64,000 nt of DNA from Telopea speciosissima (GCF_018873765.1 NC_057924.1:5580001-5644000), one strand, 5' to 3'; numbered from the stretch's first letter, positions 46,403-57,137 are shown. Numbers and translations are program-made. Notes: a model not told the origin generated them from the letters alone.

Positions 46403-47158
46403 ATTTTTTTATTTTTTTGGGCCGGACTGCCCATTTTGTAACCGTGCCGATCAGTCGGTTTATAATGAATGAAACAACTTATTTTTGCCAGAATTTGTCT
46501 AAGTATTTTAACTCGGCGCCCTTAACCTTCTTTTCCTTGTGTACTCTGTTCTATTTGTGGCCGAACTGCCGAGTCGTTTTGCTAGCCGAGCTTAGGAACT
46601 TGTCTCTTTTTTACCCATGCCTCATGTGGTCAGCGGCTCGGCCATGCCATGCCTGAGGTCAATGTGATCCTCGCCTTGGTTGGTTAATTCACCGTTCCCT
46701 TCGGTCCGATTGGACAGGCTATCATATAAGCGGACGCATGGCCGAGCATCCTTCCTGGCCGAGCGTAATGCCTTAGCTTAGTTTTGAACTTTGTTAGGCT
46801 CGGCCGAAGGGGGATGTCTGCTCTTGAGAGGTCGGCCAGGTCTATGAGGACCGGTCTTACGACTTGGCTTAGCTGCCGACCTATGAGGGTCGATCTTTGG
46901 GGTCGGCCAGGTCTATGAGGACCGGTCTTACGACTTGGATGCCGACCTATGAGGGTCGGTCTTTGAGGTCGGCCAGGTCTATGAGGACCGGTCTTACGAC
47001 TTGGCTGCCGACCTATGAGGGTCGGTCTTTGAGGTCGGCCAGGTCTATGAGGACCGGTCTTACGACTTTGACTTAGGAGCTTGCAAATACGTTAAGTGGT
47101 GGAGAAAGACTTTATTGAATCAAATGTCGGAACTGAAGCCGAATACAAGCATGCTCAG
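46403..47158. other. Spacer between aORF and integrase
   Basis: The two genes converge here. The spacer contains a minisatellite (listed separately) and TCGGCC-rich text. No coding was seen. Confidence 0.6.
46829..47068. repeat. Minisatellite inside the retrotransposon, period about 66-72 bp
   Basis: GGTCGGCCAGGTCTATGAGG appears four times, each followed by ACCGGTCTTACGACTTGG and GCCGACCTATGAGGGTCGGT. The first period is longer by a TTAGC insertion. Copies are almost identical. Confidence 0.95.
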
Positions 47159-48517
47159 TTATTGAAAAAACTTCTTCAAATTTTCCGAGTTCCAAGGTCT
47201 CGGTACCTTCTTGCCCCCCGGAGTCTGCAAGCGATACGTGCCAGGGCGAATTTGCTTGGAGACTATGTACGGGCCTTCCCAATTTGGTGCTAACTTTCCT
47301 TGCTGCCTCGGCTGGGATGCACTGAGTTTTCTGAGAACAAGGTCCCCTTGACGGAAGTGCCGCTCTTTTACTCTGGAGTCATAGTACTTTGCCATCTTCT
47401 GTTGGTACGCCGCGTTCCGGAGTAGGGCATTTTCTTGGACTTCATTGAGGAAGTCAAGGTTGGCTCTCAGCCCATCTTCATAGGTCTTCTCATCGAAGTT
47501 GAGCACTCGGAACGATGAGGCCATAACTTCAACCGGGGAGAGGGCTTCGGTCCCATAAGCGAGGCGAAATGGACTCTCCCCGGTTGGAGTTCTTACTGTC
47601 GTCCGATATGCCCATAGGACACTTGGGAGTTCTTCTACCCATCTCCCCTTGGCCTCATCTAACCTTCTCTTAATGCCGGCGAGTAATGTTCGGTTGGACA
47701 CTTCTACTTGTCCATTTGCTTACGGATGAGCTACTGAGATAGGTCGAAAGTCAATGTAAAAGTATTCGCAGAACTCCCGGAAGGCCAGGTTATTGAATTG
47801 CGTGCCATTGTCTGTGATGAGAATTTTCGGTAGCCCGAACCGGTAGATGACCTTATCTCGGAAGAATTTCTCCATGTTCTTCTCAGTGATGGTGGCAAGG
47901 CGCTCGGCCTCGACCCACTTGGTGAAGTAATCGATCGCCACTACCACGTACTTTCTGTTTCCTGATGCCGGGGTGAAATCTCCGAGAATGTCCATTCCCC
48001 ACATAGTGAATGGGATTGGGCTCAGCATTGAGGTCAACTTTGTTGTTGGTCGGCTTGGGATCTACGCGAACAGTTGGCACTTCTCGCACGTCTTCACGTA
48101 TCTCATGGCCTCTTCTTGCATTCTTGGCCAATAGAATCCTTGCCGAAGTATCTTGTATGCAAGAGCTCGGCCACCCATGTGACTCCCGCATATTCCCTCA
48201 TGCACCTCGGTTAAAGCATACTCGGCCCCCTTTGGTCCCAGGCATCGGAGAAGAGGGGCCGAGATTGCTCTTTTGTAGAGCACTCCGTCATTCATCGAGT
48301 ACTTGGAAGCTCGGATCTTGACCTTCCTTGCTTCGTCTCGGTTCCCCGGGAGCAGGTTATTCTCCAAGTAGTTGACAATGGGGTCCAACCAGGTCGGCCC
48401 GTCCTCTTCAATGTGCTTTACGCTTTCTTCTTGTAAGGAGGGCTTCTCCAATATTTCTATGTATTTGACCGGCTCGGATATTGGAGGTCGGCCTCGCCAA
48501 CCTGGACAAGGAGTCAC
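47159..48517 (-). pseudogene. Integrase (H2C2 zinc finger, DDE core, C-terminal domain), broken
   Basis: The minus strand reads a zinc-binding region (HEGICGSHMGGRALAYKIL, CEKCQLFA), then the catalytic core with the D residues in GMDILGDF and ITDNGTQF and the E in QVEVSNRT. The C-terminal part ends GPYIVSKQIRPGTYRLQTPG, to a natural-looking stop at 47159. An internal stop lies right after ISVAHP (near 47718). Another follows CQLFA (48062), where the core frame resumes. It cannot give a full integrase as it stands. Confidence 0.9.
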
Positions 48518-48799
48518 CGCGGCATTCTCTTTTCTCAGATTCGAGTCATCTCAAAGTGCTCGAGCTCGAAATCAGATCTCGGGCTCGGCTCAGGTACGCT
48601 ATCATCCTTTCGTCTTTCGCCTCATAGTCTCCGTTGACCTGGTTGACCACAAGTTGAAGTCTCCTCGCACCTTCAACCGCTTTATGCCCATAGCTTTGCT
48701 GACTCGAAGTCCAGCTAGAAGGGCTTCATACTCAGCCTCGTTGTTCGAGGCGGGAAACTTGAACCTCAGGGCATATTGGATCAGAAACCCTTCGGGGGC
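48518..48799 (-). pseudogene. Second (archaeal-type) RNase H, interrupted
   Basis: The frame begins at the end of the RT/RNase H reading with WTMNVDGSSNSGGSGAGLIL and a TAA. In the same frame it continues APEGFLIQYALRFKFPASNN, EAEYEALLAGLRVSKAMGIK. This is the additional RNase H typical of Tat elements. Beyond about 48640 it is shifted and decayed. Confidence 0.85.
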
Positions 48800-50251
48800 T
48801 TACAGTATTAGGCCGGCCCCGCTTCCTCCGGAGTTGCTTGAGCCGTCGACATTCATGGTCCAAATCGGGTCGGCTGTAGCCCCGACCTCTTTGACTGTCT
48901 TTTCTTCTCCGACCTCATGTTCGGGCCCCGTGCATTCGACGATGAAGTCAGCAAGGGCTTGTCCTTTTATCGCCGTCCTCGGACGATAGCTTATATCGTA
49001 TTCACTTAACTCAATCGCCCAGGTAATCAGCCGTCCCGAAACGTCGGGTTTGTGCAATATCTTCTTGAGTGGCTGGTCGGTCAGTACCGCGATCGGATGA
49101 GCTTGGAAGTACGGCCTTAGTTTCCTTGCAGCCGTAACAAGAGCGAATGCTACTTTCTCAAACCCGGAGTACCTTGTCTCGGCATCGACAAGAACGTGGC
49201 TGATGTAGTATATCGGCTTTTGAGTTTGACTCTCTTCCCTGATCAACACCTCACTGACCGCTACGGGAGTAGCGGCTAAATAGACTTGAAGCTCCTCTTT
49301 TGGTTCGGGTCGGCTGAGAAGAGGCGGGTTCTCCAAATATTTCTTCAGCTCTTCAAAAGCTTCCTGACATTCGTCCGACCAAATGAAGTCCTTTGGGTTC
49401 CGGATATTCTTTAGGGCTTTAAAGAACGGTAGGCACTTGTCGCCCGATCTCGACATGAATCGTGCCAGCGCCGCCACACGTCCATTTAGCCTTTGTACTT
49501 CTTGGATCGTCCTTGGAGGGCTCATCTCTTGGATGGCTCTAATTTTTGCCGGATTAGCTTCGATGCCTCTGACAGAGACCATGAAGCCGAGGAACTTTCC
49601 CGAGGTCACGCCGAACGCACACTTGGCGGGATTTAGCTTCATTTGATTCTTCCTTAATACGCCAAAGGCTTCTTCCAGGTCGGCTAAGTGATGTTCGGCC
49701 TTCAAACTTTTCACCAACATGTCGTCTACGTAGACTTCCATGTTCCTTCCGATCTGCCCGCGGAATATATAGTTCACGAGGCGCTGGTATGTTGCTCCGG
49801 CATTCTTCAATCCGAACGGCATGACCTTGTAGCAGAAATTTTCTTGGTTAGTTCGGAATGCCGTGTACGACTCGTCCTCCTCATGCATCATGATTTGGTT
49901 GTAGCCGGAGTACGCGTCCATGAAACTCAGCATCTCGTGACCTGCCGTGGCGTTGATCAAGAGGTCGATCCGAGGTAGTGGGTACTCATCTTTTGGACAA
50001 GCCTTGTTGAGATCGGTGTAGTTGACACACATTCTCCACTTCCCGTTTGGTTTAGGGACCATGACGACGTTAGCCAACCAGGTCGGGAATTTTTCTTCTT
50101 GGATGAATCCTGATCGGCGAAGCATCTCCACCTCTTCTTTGATTGCAGTTTGTCGATCAAGTGCGTAGTTCCTTCTCTTCTGCCGGATTGGTTTTCGACC
50201 CGGATCTACATGGAGTCGGTGCTCAGCTATATGTCTGGGTATGCCCGACAT
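48800..50251 (-). CDS. Reverse transcriptase and first RNase H (Ty3/gypsy pol)
   Basis: An open 483-codon stretch. RT motifs in order: VVMVPKPNGKWRMCVNYTDL, LPRIDLLINATAGHEMLSF, MPFGLKNAGATYQRLVN, and the active-site box YVDDMLVKS. The RNase H part follows (PIYYISHVL...ETRYSGFEKVAFALVTA; the DGS-type start of the second RNase H closes the frame). It is the best preserved part of the element. In the RNase H lead, YLAATPVAVSEVLI is the usual first strand. Confidence 0.95.
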   Translation of the reverse strand: MSGIPRHIAEHRLHVDPGRKPIRQKRRNYALDRQTAIKEEVEMLRRSGFIQEEKFPTWLANVVMVPKPNGKWRMCVNYTDLNKACPKDEYPLPRIDLLINATAGHEMLSFMDAYSGYNQIMMHEEDESYTAFRTNQENFCYKVMPFGLKNAGATYQRLVNYIFRGQIGRNMEVYVDDMLVKSLKAEHHLADLEEAFGVLRKNQMKLNPAKCAFGVTSGKFLGFMVSVRGIEANPAKIRAIQEMSPPRTIQEVQRLNGRVAALARFMSRSGDKCLPFFKALKNIRNPKDFIWSDECQEAFEELKKYLENPPLLSRPEPKEELQVYLAATPVAVSEVLIREESQTQKPIYYISHVLVDAETRYSGFEKVAFALVTAARKLRPYFQAHPIAVLTDQPLKKILHKPDVSGRLITWAIELSEYDISYRPRTAIKGQALADFIVECTGPEHEVGEEKTVKEVGATADPIWTMNVDGSSNSGGSGAGLIL

Positions 50252-50314
50252 GTCAGCGGCCGACCAGGCGAAGACATCGGCGTTCGCTTTTAAGAAAACT
50301 CCGAGCTGATTCCT

Positions 50315-51007
50315 TTAATCTTCATTTAGTAGTGATCCGAGCTGGACCACCTTGGCTGGGTCATCTTCGCTGAGATGAAGTGGGGTCAGGTCTTCCACGG
50401 GTCGTCCTCTTCTCTCGATAAGCTCATCCCGCTGATCCTCGGGGAGATGCTCGACGCACATGGCCATTCCTCGAACATTACCCTTGTTTTGCTTGACGAA
50501 AGTAGCGTAGCACTCCCATGCCTTCTTCTGGTCGCCTCGGACCTCGCCGACACCGTTCTCGGTGGGAAACTTCATCTTCAAGTGTGTCGGGGAGATGATG
50601 GCTTGGAGGGCGGTCAATGAAGGACGGCCGAGTATGGCGTTGAAAGCCACTACCGACCGTACCACCATGAATTTGACTTGGATCGTCGCCTGACATGGAG
50701 CTTGCCCAATTGTGACCAGCAGGTCGATCAAGCCTTTGATGGTCGCGACAGCTCCCGAGAACCCGTGAAGCGAGGTGCCTTCTGGATTGAGCGCTTTGTC
50801 GCCGAAGCCAAATTGTCGGTACGCTTCTAGTGACATAAGGTCCACGGATGCGCCGGTATCGACCACTACACGGTGGACGGGTCTGTTCGCAATTTCTACG
50901 TGCACCACTAAAGCATCATCATGAGGTAAACTTATACCTTCGAGGTTGGCTTCGGTGAAGGAGAGCGTCGCCGCCGGCTTGAGTTTCTTGGCGGGCATCT
51001 CGGCCAC
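50315..51007 (-). CDS. Aspartic protease region of pol
   Basis: Open frame with the catalytic motif VVDTGASVDLMS, and later VVAFNAILGRPSLTALQAI, a normal retroviral-type aspartic protease layout. The following GDQKKAWECYATFVKQ and DPAKVVQLGSLL are the linker to reverse transcriptase. A stop at 50315 separates it from RT. Confidence 0.9.
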   Translation of the reverse strand: MAEMPAKKLKPAATLSFTEANLEGISLPHDDALVVHVEIANRPVHRVVVDTGASVDLMSLEAYRQFGFGDKALNPEGTSLHGFSGAVATIKGLIDLLVTIGQAPCQATIQVKFMVVRSVVAFNAILGRPSLTALQAIISPTHLKMKFPTENGVGEVRGDQKKAWECYATFVKQNKGNVRGMAMCVEHLPEDQRDELIERRGRPVEDLTPLHLSEDDPAKVVQLGSLLNED

Positions 51008-53137
51008 TCCGATGAACCGCGCTTTTGCCTTAGCCTTTCGAATAGTCTCTTGCCAGGGCCCTCCGAGGATAGTGTATATGGGAGCTCCCTTGTCACTGCT
51101 CGGCCCGGATCCGTCCTCTTTCTTATCGGCTCGGACTTTATCATCATCTCGTTCGACTCGCTTGTTTTCGGCCCTAGGCTCGGCTCTTCTTTGATCTCGG
51201 CCTTCAGGCCGCCGACCTCCACGATCTTCTCAGCCTCCTTTGACATATCGCTTCAAGTGGCCCGCCTTTATCAGCTCTTCGATTTCTCTTTTCAGCTGGT
51301 AGCAGTCCTCGGTGTCGTGACCGGTGTCCTTGTGGAACTGACAGTATTTGTTGGGATTCCGAGATGACCCCGCTTGCATCGGTCGGGGTCGGCGGATGTA
51401 CCCCCCATCTTGTATTTGCATCAAGATCTCCTTGCGCGAGGCATTCAGTGGAGTGTAGTCGGGGCTCCGAGCTCAATCTGACCTGTCAGCTCGGCGATCC
51501 GTCCTGGGCCTTTTGTCTTCCCTACGGTCGTCTGTTGTCGGCCTTTTCTTGTCGGTACGGCCTTCGTTGCCCTTCCGGGCTTGGAGGACCTTGGCCATAT
51601 TTACGAACTCGTTGCACCTCTCCAAGAGCTCGGCCAGGTTTCTTGTGGGCTTCCGGGCCAAGTCCTTGATAAGGTCCATGTCGGCCAATCCGTTGCTCAT
51701 AGCTGTATGGGCCATGGTCTCATCCAAATCCTTGATGTCTAAGGATTCCTTGTTGAAGCGGGAGACGAATGCTCGGATCGACTCATCGGGCCTTCGCTTC
51801 ATGCTGAGGAGGTTGACCGTTGTCTTCTTGTGTTTCTTACTACTCTAGAAGCGCGTGACAAAGGCTCGGCAGAGTTGAGCGAAGCTTTTTATGGAATTTG
51901 GCGGCAACCAGGAGAACCATGAGGTCGTCGCGCCCTTGAGGGATGCAGGGAAGGCTCGGCAAGAAACGATCTCGGTTCCCCCGTACATGGTCATCATCGC
52001 ATTAAAGTAGTTGATGTGATCTGTCGGGTCGGTCGTCCCGTCATATCGGTCGAACGGGGGAGGTTTGAACCCGTTTGGTAGCGGTACGGTCATGATCTCG
52101 GGAGGATAAGGGTGACGCCCGACCAAAGAGTAGGCGTCCGGGGTCGCTTGTTTCTTCAACCCCTCCACTTGCTCCGCCAAGTCTCGTAGCCGCTTTTTCA
52201 GCTCGGTTTCAGGTGCTCGGCCAATCGGCTCCTCGGCCCGGGGTCGATAGGGTCAATCCTCCCATTGTGGTCGGCCATTCTGGTCAGCTCGGTCCTCACC
52301 ATCCTTTCTTGTTCTTTTTTCCTCCTGGAAGTTGGACCCAAGGGGGCTCCCCTGTTGTTCTTCTCGGGGAGGTGAGCTTTGACGCCGGGGAGTATGACGA
52401 GATCCTTCTCCTTGTCTCGGCGTTCGCCTTTCAACCGGCTCTTTCCTTTGTTCTCGGACTCTCCTCGGCTGTTCGTCCTCTCCGATCCGTCCAGAAAATA
52501 CCGACCTCCTCGCTACCGAGCCGGCTGGTTCGATTTCCTGCCCTGTTCGCGGGCTTTGGCGATGCTCTTGTTCATCCCGCCGAGCGCCTCTACTAGGGCA
52601 CTAAGGTGGAGTCTTCTGACGAGACGGGTGTGAGGACGCGGCTCGACTCGGCTCGGCTCTACGCCGGCCACCATTTTGCTGCAAGTTTCTTTCCGCGCGT
52701 ATCAGAGCTGGAGGGGGCGCGGCCCGTGGTTGGCCCATCAGCCCACCTCGGGCCATCTGGTTCATGAAGGTGCGCAGCATCTCGTTGGTGTGGAGCATCT
52801 GCAGCTGCAAATCCATAACCTGTCGATTATTTGTCGGGGCTTCGGGGTCCAAACTCTCCGGTAAGGGTGGCGGTGCTGGTAGGCCACTCCCGTCCAAGCT
52901 TGGCTCTGCCTGTACCCGGCTAGCGGCGACCGTGATGGGCCGCGCACCACCTGCCCTAGGGGGTCTTCTGTTTATCCCCTGTCGAGAGGCTTCGGGGGCG
53001 GTGATCGCCTCGTCTGCACAACGGGTTGCGGCTCCTCCGTGCGGGAAGTCGAGCCATGCTGCCCTGACCTCGTGTGCACCATTATTATTGCTCTGAGAAT
53101 TGGTAGAAACGACGATGCTTGCTGATGTCGTTCCCAT
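51008..53137 (-). pseudogene. gag polyprotein region, fragmented
   Basis: The likely start is the ATG at 53137-53135 (MGTTSASIVV), just after the primer site. Recognisable blocks lie in different frames: MDLQLQMLHTNEMLRTF, the capsid-like PLPNGFKPPPFDRYDGTTDP...HINYFNAMM, SIRAFVSRFNKESLDIKDLD and a CQFHKDTGHDTEDCYQLK zinc-knuckle-like motif with REIEELIKAGHLKRYV. Stops at 52601, 51845 and 51473 and frame changes break it. Confidence 0.88.
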
Positions 53138-53141
53138 AGAC

Positions 53142-53148
53142 GGCGCCA
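53142..53148 (-). other. Primer binding site
   Basis: TGGCGCCGT on the minus strand, four bases inside the LTR stub. It matches the common plant gypsy primer site start (3' end of tRNA-Asp type); only the first nine bases fit that tRNA. Confidence 0.65.
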
Positions 53149-53152
53149 AATC

Positions 53153-53364
53153 TATTGCGTGTGAAAACCTCCGGTGCTTGGTTCGCCCGCGGATGAGCCT
53201 GCAAAAACCAAGCAATGAGCACAAGAGGGCTGTCGCGTTGGAGACCTGACTTGAGCATCAGAGAGTCCTAGGCCGGAGCCACACCGGCCCTCTTGTGCTC
53301 ATTGCTTGGTTTTTGCAGGTTCATCCACGGGCGAACCAAGCACCGGAGGTTTTCACACGCAACA
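53153..53364. repeat. Aberrant 5' end: LTR stub joined to an inverted LTR end
   Basis: 53153-53230 matches 42957-43034 in the same orientation (U5, with TG changed to TA at the edge). 53231-53364 matches the reverse complement of 42957-43090 and ends exactly at the LTR terminus CGCAACA. The result is a 78-bp-arm palindrome with a spacer of about 56 bp. U3 and the promoter TATA are absent. Confidence 0.95.
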
Positions 53365-53506
53365 GCTATGTTGCCAAGCCTAGTAATAAACCAATTTTCT
53401 TAAAAATATATATTTTTAAATATTATTATATTCATAAATTGATCATGAGATCTTTCATTTTTTTTCATAAAAAAAGATACTTCAGATAATTATTTCACGG
53501 GAAAAA

Positions 53507-53670
53507 GGTTGGGTATGCTAGCGGTATACCATATGCTAGCACCCTATGTATGTATCTCTCTCTTCCTCCCTTTGATGGGTAAATGAGTCATTTCAAAGGG
53601 TAGAAGAGAGAGATAGAAACATAGGGTGCTAACATATGGTATATCGTATACTTTTAATGTACCTATCCTT
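53507..53670. mobile_element. Foldback MITE (GGTATACCATATG type), unit 3 copy
   Basis: Orthologous to 38549, with the same inverted halves. Confidence 0.7.
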
Positions 53671-53841
53671 TCTCCTTATTTCATTTACATAATGCATTAC
53701 AACATTATTTCAGACATAGACTACTACATTACTTTTGCACCCTTGTCACATACTAAATAGTGGGACCCAAACTGACATTTCTCTCTCATATTCTAATCAT
53801 GTGTGCCACATGTAAACCTAATATGAATGATACTAATATTC

Positions 53842-54040
53842 CCGGATCATTATCTTCTCAGGTTCCTTGCTCGGTACAGTTGTCTGATTCCTCTTATAGG
53901 GGACAAAAATGATGACCTAACCCCTGCCCGAATGCACTGCCCGAGTAAGGTTAAGTTGTCATTTTTGCCTCCTAATGAGAGGAACCGGTCAACCGTAATG
54001 GGCAGCGAACCTGAGAGGAAAAAAATTCCAATATTCCGTC
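53842..54040. mobile_element. Foldback MITE in the former sufB promoter, unit 3
   Basis: GGATCATTATCTTCTCAGG and CCTGAGAGGAAAAAAATTCC ends, flanked by AATATTCC. Orthologous to 38889. Confidence 0.75.
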
Positions 54041-54370
54041 GTTGGTTGTAATGTGCAGATTCCTTGTTACATTGTTGTCGTTCAAAACCCTTCCCAATTT
54101 TTATAATAGGGAAAAGAATGCTAACCACCTTTGATATGAGAGTGGACCGGGTTCGTAGATTGAAAGCAAACAAGTGAGTGGCACGTGCCATCGACGACTC
54201 CCCTAGAGTCTATGAGAATCTTCTCCCATTAATAAAAGTTATGCAAATTCCCCTTCGTTTTTAGAGAGAACGCATCCATGACTGCCGTTCTGGTTATTAA
54301 ATTGGCTGAAATCCAAGGCACTTGTAGCTACGAATCAGAACGTCCCTTGTATGACTCAACAATGTACTAG
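54041..54370 (+). pseudogene. sufB promoter remnant with the same deletion joint, unit 3
   Basis: Identical arrangement to unit 2: ATGACTGCCGTTCTGGTT, then the downstream spacer, with the joint GGTTA at 54292-54296. The shared joint shows units 2 and 3 descend from one deleted ancestor. The 30-codon frame (54278-54370) is also kept. Confidence 0.92.
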
Positions 54371-54436
54371 TTTGCCCCCTTTTTAATTTTATAAATTTTC
54401 TCTTCTTTCACACAAAAAATAAATAAATAAATAAAT

Positions 54437-54620
54437 CAGGGTCGGGTTGGACTGGGCCGGGCCAAGCTTAGCTCGAGGCCTCAACCCTAACCCGACCCAA
54501 CCCTGATTCAAGGCCAGAAATTTTCAACCCTGACCTGCCCTCAGGGCCAAATATTTCATCCCAGGCCCTATTCGGACTCAGGGCGGGTTCTAGCCAATAG
54601 GGCCAAACTTACACCCCTAT
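54437..54620. repeat. GC-rich dispersed repeat, unit 3
   Basis: Orthologous to 29697 and 39483. Confidence 0.65.
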
Positions 54621-55511
54621 TGGGAACTAGCCTCCATTTTTCCAATCTAAGAAACCCTTTACTGTCTCAATTTCAGTTGCTTTGCATTCAACCTTGTATG
54701 CATTTTTATCTCTAAAGGGTAGATTAGATGGAATCGTTAGCCGCTAGTCGATGATGGGATAGAGTGATAGACAATATATGGCCGACACCACCTGTTATTT
54801 TCTTCAACTCTTTAATGTCTTTTTTGGATAAGTAAATTATATTAAAAGAAGAAAAAAAAAAAAATAAATATACAAAAAAACAGGAAACTACCTAGAACCT
54901 CTTCAACTCTCTAATTCCCTCATTTGTGAAATGAAATTCAGTTTAGGAGTTGAAATACTTATAGAAAAACTACCCAAGACTAGTTCTTTCATTTTTTATC
55001 GAAACGTTTTTGGTGGATGAAACGAATTTCCTGGAGTAGGTATTTGAAATTTGGGATTGAAGACTTCACATCGACTTTCTTCACCCAACCATCAATTTCA
55101 TAGCAAGAACAGATTGAAGGAATATGATAATAGGTTCTTACTAAATTTCCCCTCTTTCAATATGGGGAAAATTTTTTTAAGTTCCAATTGTGTTTTCCTT
55201 AAACCCTAACCGATCTGGGGAAAATGAGGATAATTTGGTCATTGTATTCTTTAATTTTGATGAGTTTTTATCAGAAGGGTATTTTAGTCATTAGATTCTC
55301 TTAGACTAACATAACATCCAAAATAAACGCATTGGACCAAAATGCTACACTGCTTTGAAAGTAAGGAGAAGTATGCAATTTGAACAGTTGTGGGGGGTAA
55401 TTAGACAAATGAGCATTTTCAGAGGGGTATTTGTAAAGAGCCCAAAGAAACAAAAAAGAAAAGAAAAGGTAGAGTCCTAGATGACGTACAATTAGGCTAG
55501 AATCGCTTCTT

Positions 55512-55524
55512 CCTTTATAAATTA
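55512..55524 (+). promoter_or_regulatory. TATA box of F-box copy 3
   Basis: CTTCCTTTATAAATTAG about 80 bp before the ATG. Confidence 0.6.
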
Positions 55525-55598
55525 GGGAAGATCGCTAAGCAGAGAACAGCAATCACACTCGTAATACCCACAATCGAGGAAAACAGAGCAGTTGAAAC

Positions 55599-56957
55599 AT
55601 GGAGAAAAAGAACACAATGACGCATCGGTTGCTCTCTCGTCTGCACTCGTCCGACCTTCCCGACGAGTGCCTGGGGTACATATTCAACTTCCTGGGCTTC
55701 CTCGACCGTGAAAGCTGCTCTCTTGTCTGTCGCCGTTGGCTCCGCGTCGAGGGTCAGAGCCGACATCGCATCTCCCTCGAGGCCAAATCCGATCTCCTCC
55801 CCGACATCCCCTCTCTCTTCACTCGATTCGATGCCGTCACCACACTTGCCCTAAAATCCGGCACCCCATGCCGATCCGTCCTCATCGGCGACGATGCTCT
55901 TGTTCTCATCTCTATCCACTGCCGTAACCTCACTCGCCTCAACCTCCATGCTTGCACGGAGTTGACTGATGCAGGCATGGCCTCTTTCGCCGTCAACTGC
56001 AAGGGTTTAAAAGAGCTTTATTGCGGTTTCTGCAACTTTGGTGCTAAGGGCATGAACGCTGTCCTCGATCACTGTTCCTCCCTCGAAGAGCTCTCCGTCG
56101 AGTGTCTTGGTGGCCTTACTGACAGTTGTGCTACCATGCCTATCGGACCAGGTGTCGCTGCTTACTCTCTTAAGACCATCTGCATAAAGGAGCAACTTTA
56201 TAACGGCCAGTGCTTCGGACCGCTGATTGTCGGCTCCCAAAATCTCAGGACCTTGAAGATCTCCCGCTGCTCTGGGGATTGGGATAAGCTCTTCGAAGCC
56301 ATAGTAGAACGAGTCGCCGGTCTGGTTGAGATCCATCTGGAGACAATCCCAATAAGCGATGCCGCCCTTGTCTCTATCTCTAATTGCTTGGATTTGGAGA
56401 TCTTGCACCTTGTCGAGACTACCAATTGCACGAATGCGGGGCTTGTGTCCATCGCTGATCACTGCAAGCTCCTAAGGGAACTCCACCTCCATAGCTGGAG
56501 GGCCAGATATGGTATAGGTGACGGGGGCCTTACTGCCATTGCCAAACGGTGCCATGACCTGGAGGAATTGATTATCTTTGGTGCCAATCCTACTTCTTTG
56601 AGCTTGGGTCTGCTCGCTGCCAATTGCCAGAATTTGGAGCGCTTAGCACTATGTTGGTGTGCCACGTTTGGTGACGCCGAGATTTCGTGCATTGCTGCTA
56701 AATGCATCGCATTGAAGAATCTCTGTATCATGGGCGGCTCTATCACCGATGATGGGCTGGAAGCGCTTTCTGGTGGCTGCCCTAATCTGGTCAAGGTGAC
56801 GATGTGGCATTGCGATAGTCTAACTCGTGATGGCACGGATCAGTTGAAGGCAGCTCGGGGTTCATTGGCTGTCAATTTGTTCAATCGCGAGAGCGATCCG
56901 TGTCCGTTTTGGGCCAATGTCAAGCTTTATTTCAAAACTCAATTACTTCGTCCCTGA
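55599..56957 (+). CDS. F-box-LRR protein, VFB/SKIP2-like, copy 3
   Basis: An intact, intronless 452-codon frame. F-box LPDECLGYIFNFLG and SCSLVCRRWLRVEGQSRHR at residues 18-60, then Cys-type LRRs (GAKGMNAVLDHCSSLEELSV, CNAGL/CTNAGLVSIADHCKLL) and the end FWANVKLYFKTQLLRP. It keeps the Gly after PDECL that copy 1 also has. GGSITDDGLEAL replaces GCRITDDGLEAL of copies 1 and 2. Expected role is SCF substrate recognition in the nucleus or cytosol. The high identity of the three frames indicates recent duplication. Confidence 0.93.
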   Translation: MEKKNTMTHRLLSRLHSSDLPDECLGYIFNFLGFLDRESCSLVCRRWLRVEGQSRHRISLEAKSDLLPDIPSLFTRFDAVTTLALKSGTPCRSVLIGDDALVLISIHCRNLTRLNLHACTELTDAGMASFAVNCKGLKELYCGFCNFGAKGMNAVLDHCSSLEELSVECLGGLTDSCATMPIGPGVAAYSLKTICIKEQLYNGQCFGPLIVGSQNLRTLKISRCSGDWDKLFEAIVERVAGLVEIHLETIPISDAALVSISNCLDLEILHLVETTNCTNAGLVSIADHCKLLRELHLHSWRARYGIGDGGLTAIAKRCHDLEELIIFGANPTSLSLGLLAANCQNLERLALCWCATFGDAEISCIAAKCIALKNLCIMGGSITDDGLEALSGGCPNLVKVTMWHCDSLTRDGTDQLKAARGSLAVNLFNRESDPCPFWANVKLYFKTQLLRP

Positions 56958-57137
56958 TATACCTGATAGGACTGTCAATCGGTGGGTTTGGTCTGGGTTT
57001 ATTTTGATTTTCTCTTACTTACTTATTTGTTCTAATTTGGATTCAACTTATCATGTTTATATATATAATAATAAGAAAAAAAACATGTTTTTTTTATGAT
57101 TTTTGAGTTACTATCGATTTTATCATATAAATAAGGT

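Larger units (their letters stand above)
42957..53364 (-). mobile_element. Ty3/gypsy retrotransposon, Tat clade, decayed, with aberrant 5' end
   Basis: Minus-strand order: PBS, gag, protease, reverse transcriptase, RNase H, second RNase H, integrase. Then comes a long region with a + strand gene (aORF), the PPT and a full 3' LTR. Two RNase H domains and an antisense extra ORF before the 3' LTR are features of Tat-clade elements (Retand/Ogre relatives). Stops interrupt the second RNase H and integrase, and several shifts break gag, so it is non-autonomous now. The right (5') end is an LTR stub fused to an inverted LTR end, and the flanks show no target duplication. G+C is much higher than the surrounding DNA. 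Confidence 0.93.

Noticed and set aside
48372-48989. Plus-strand 205-codon frame in the retrotransposon
   Set aside because: Antisense of the RNase H/integrase region; the minus strand has the conserved motifs.
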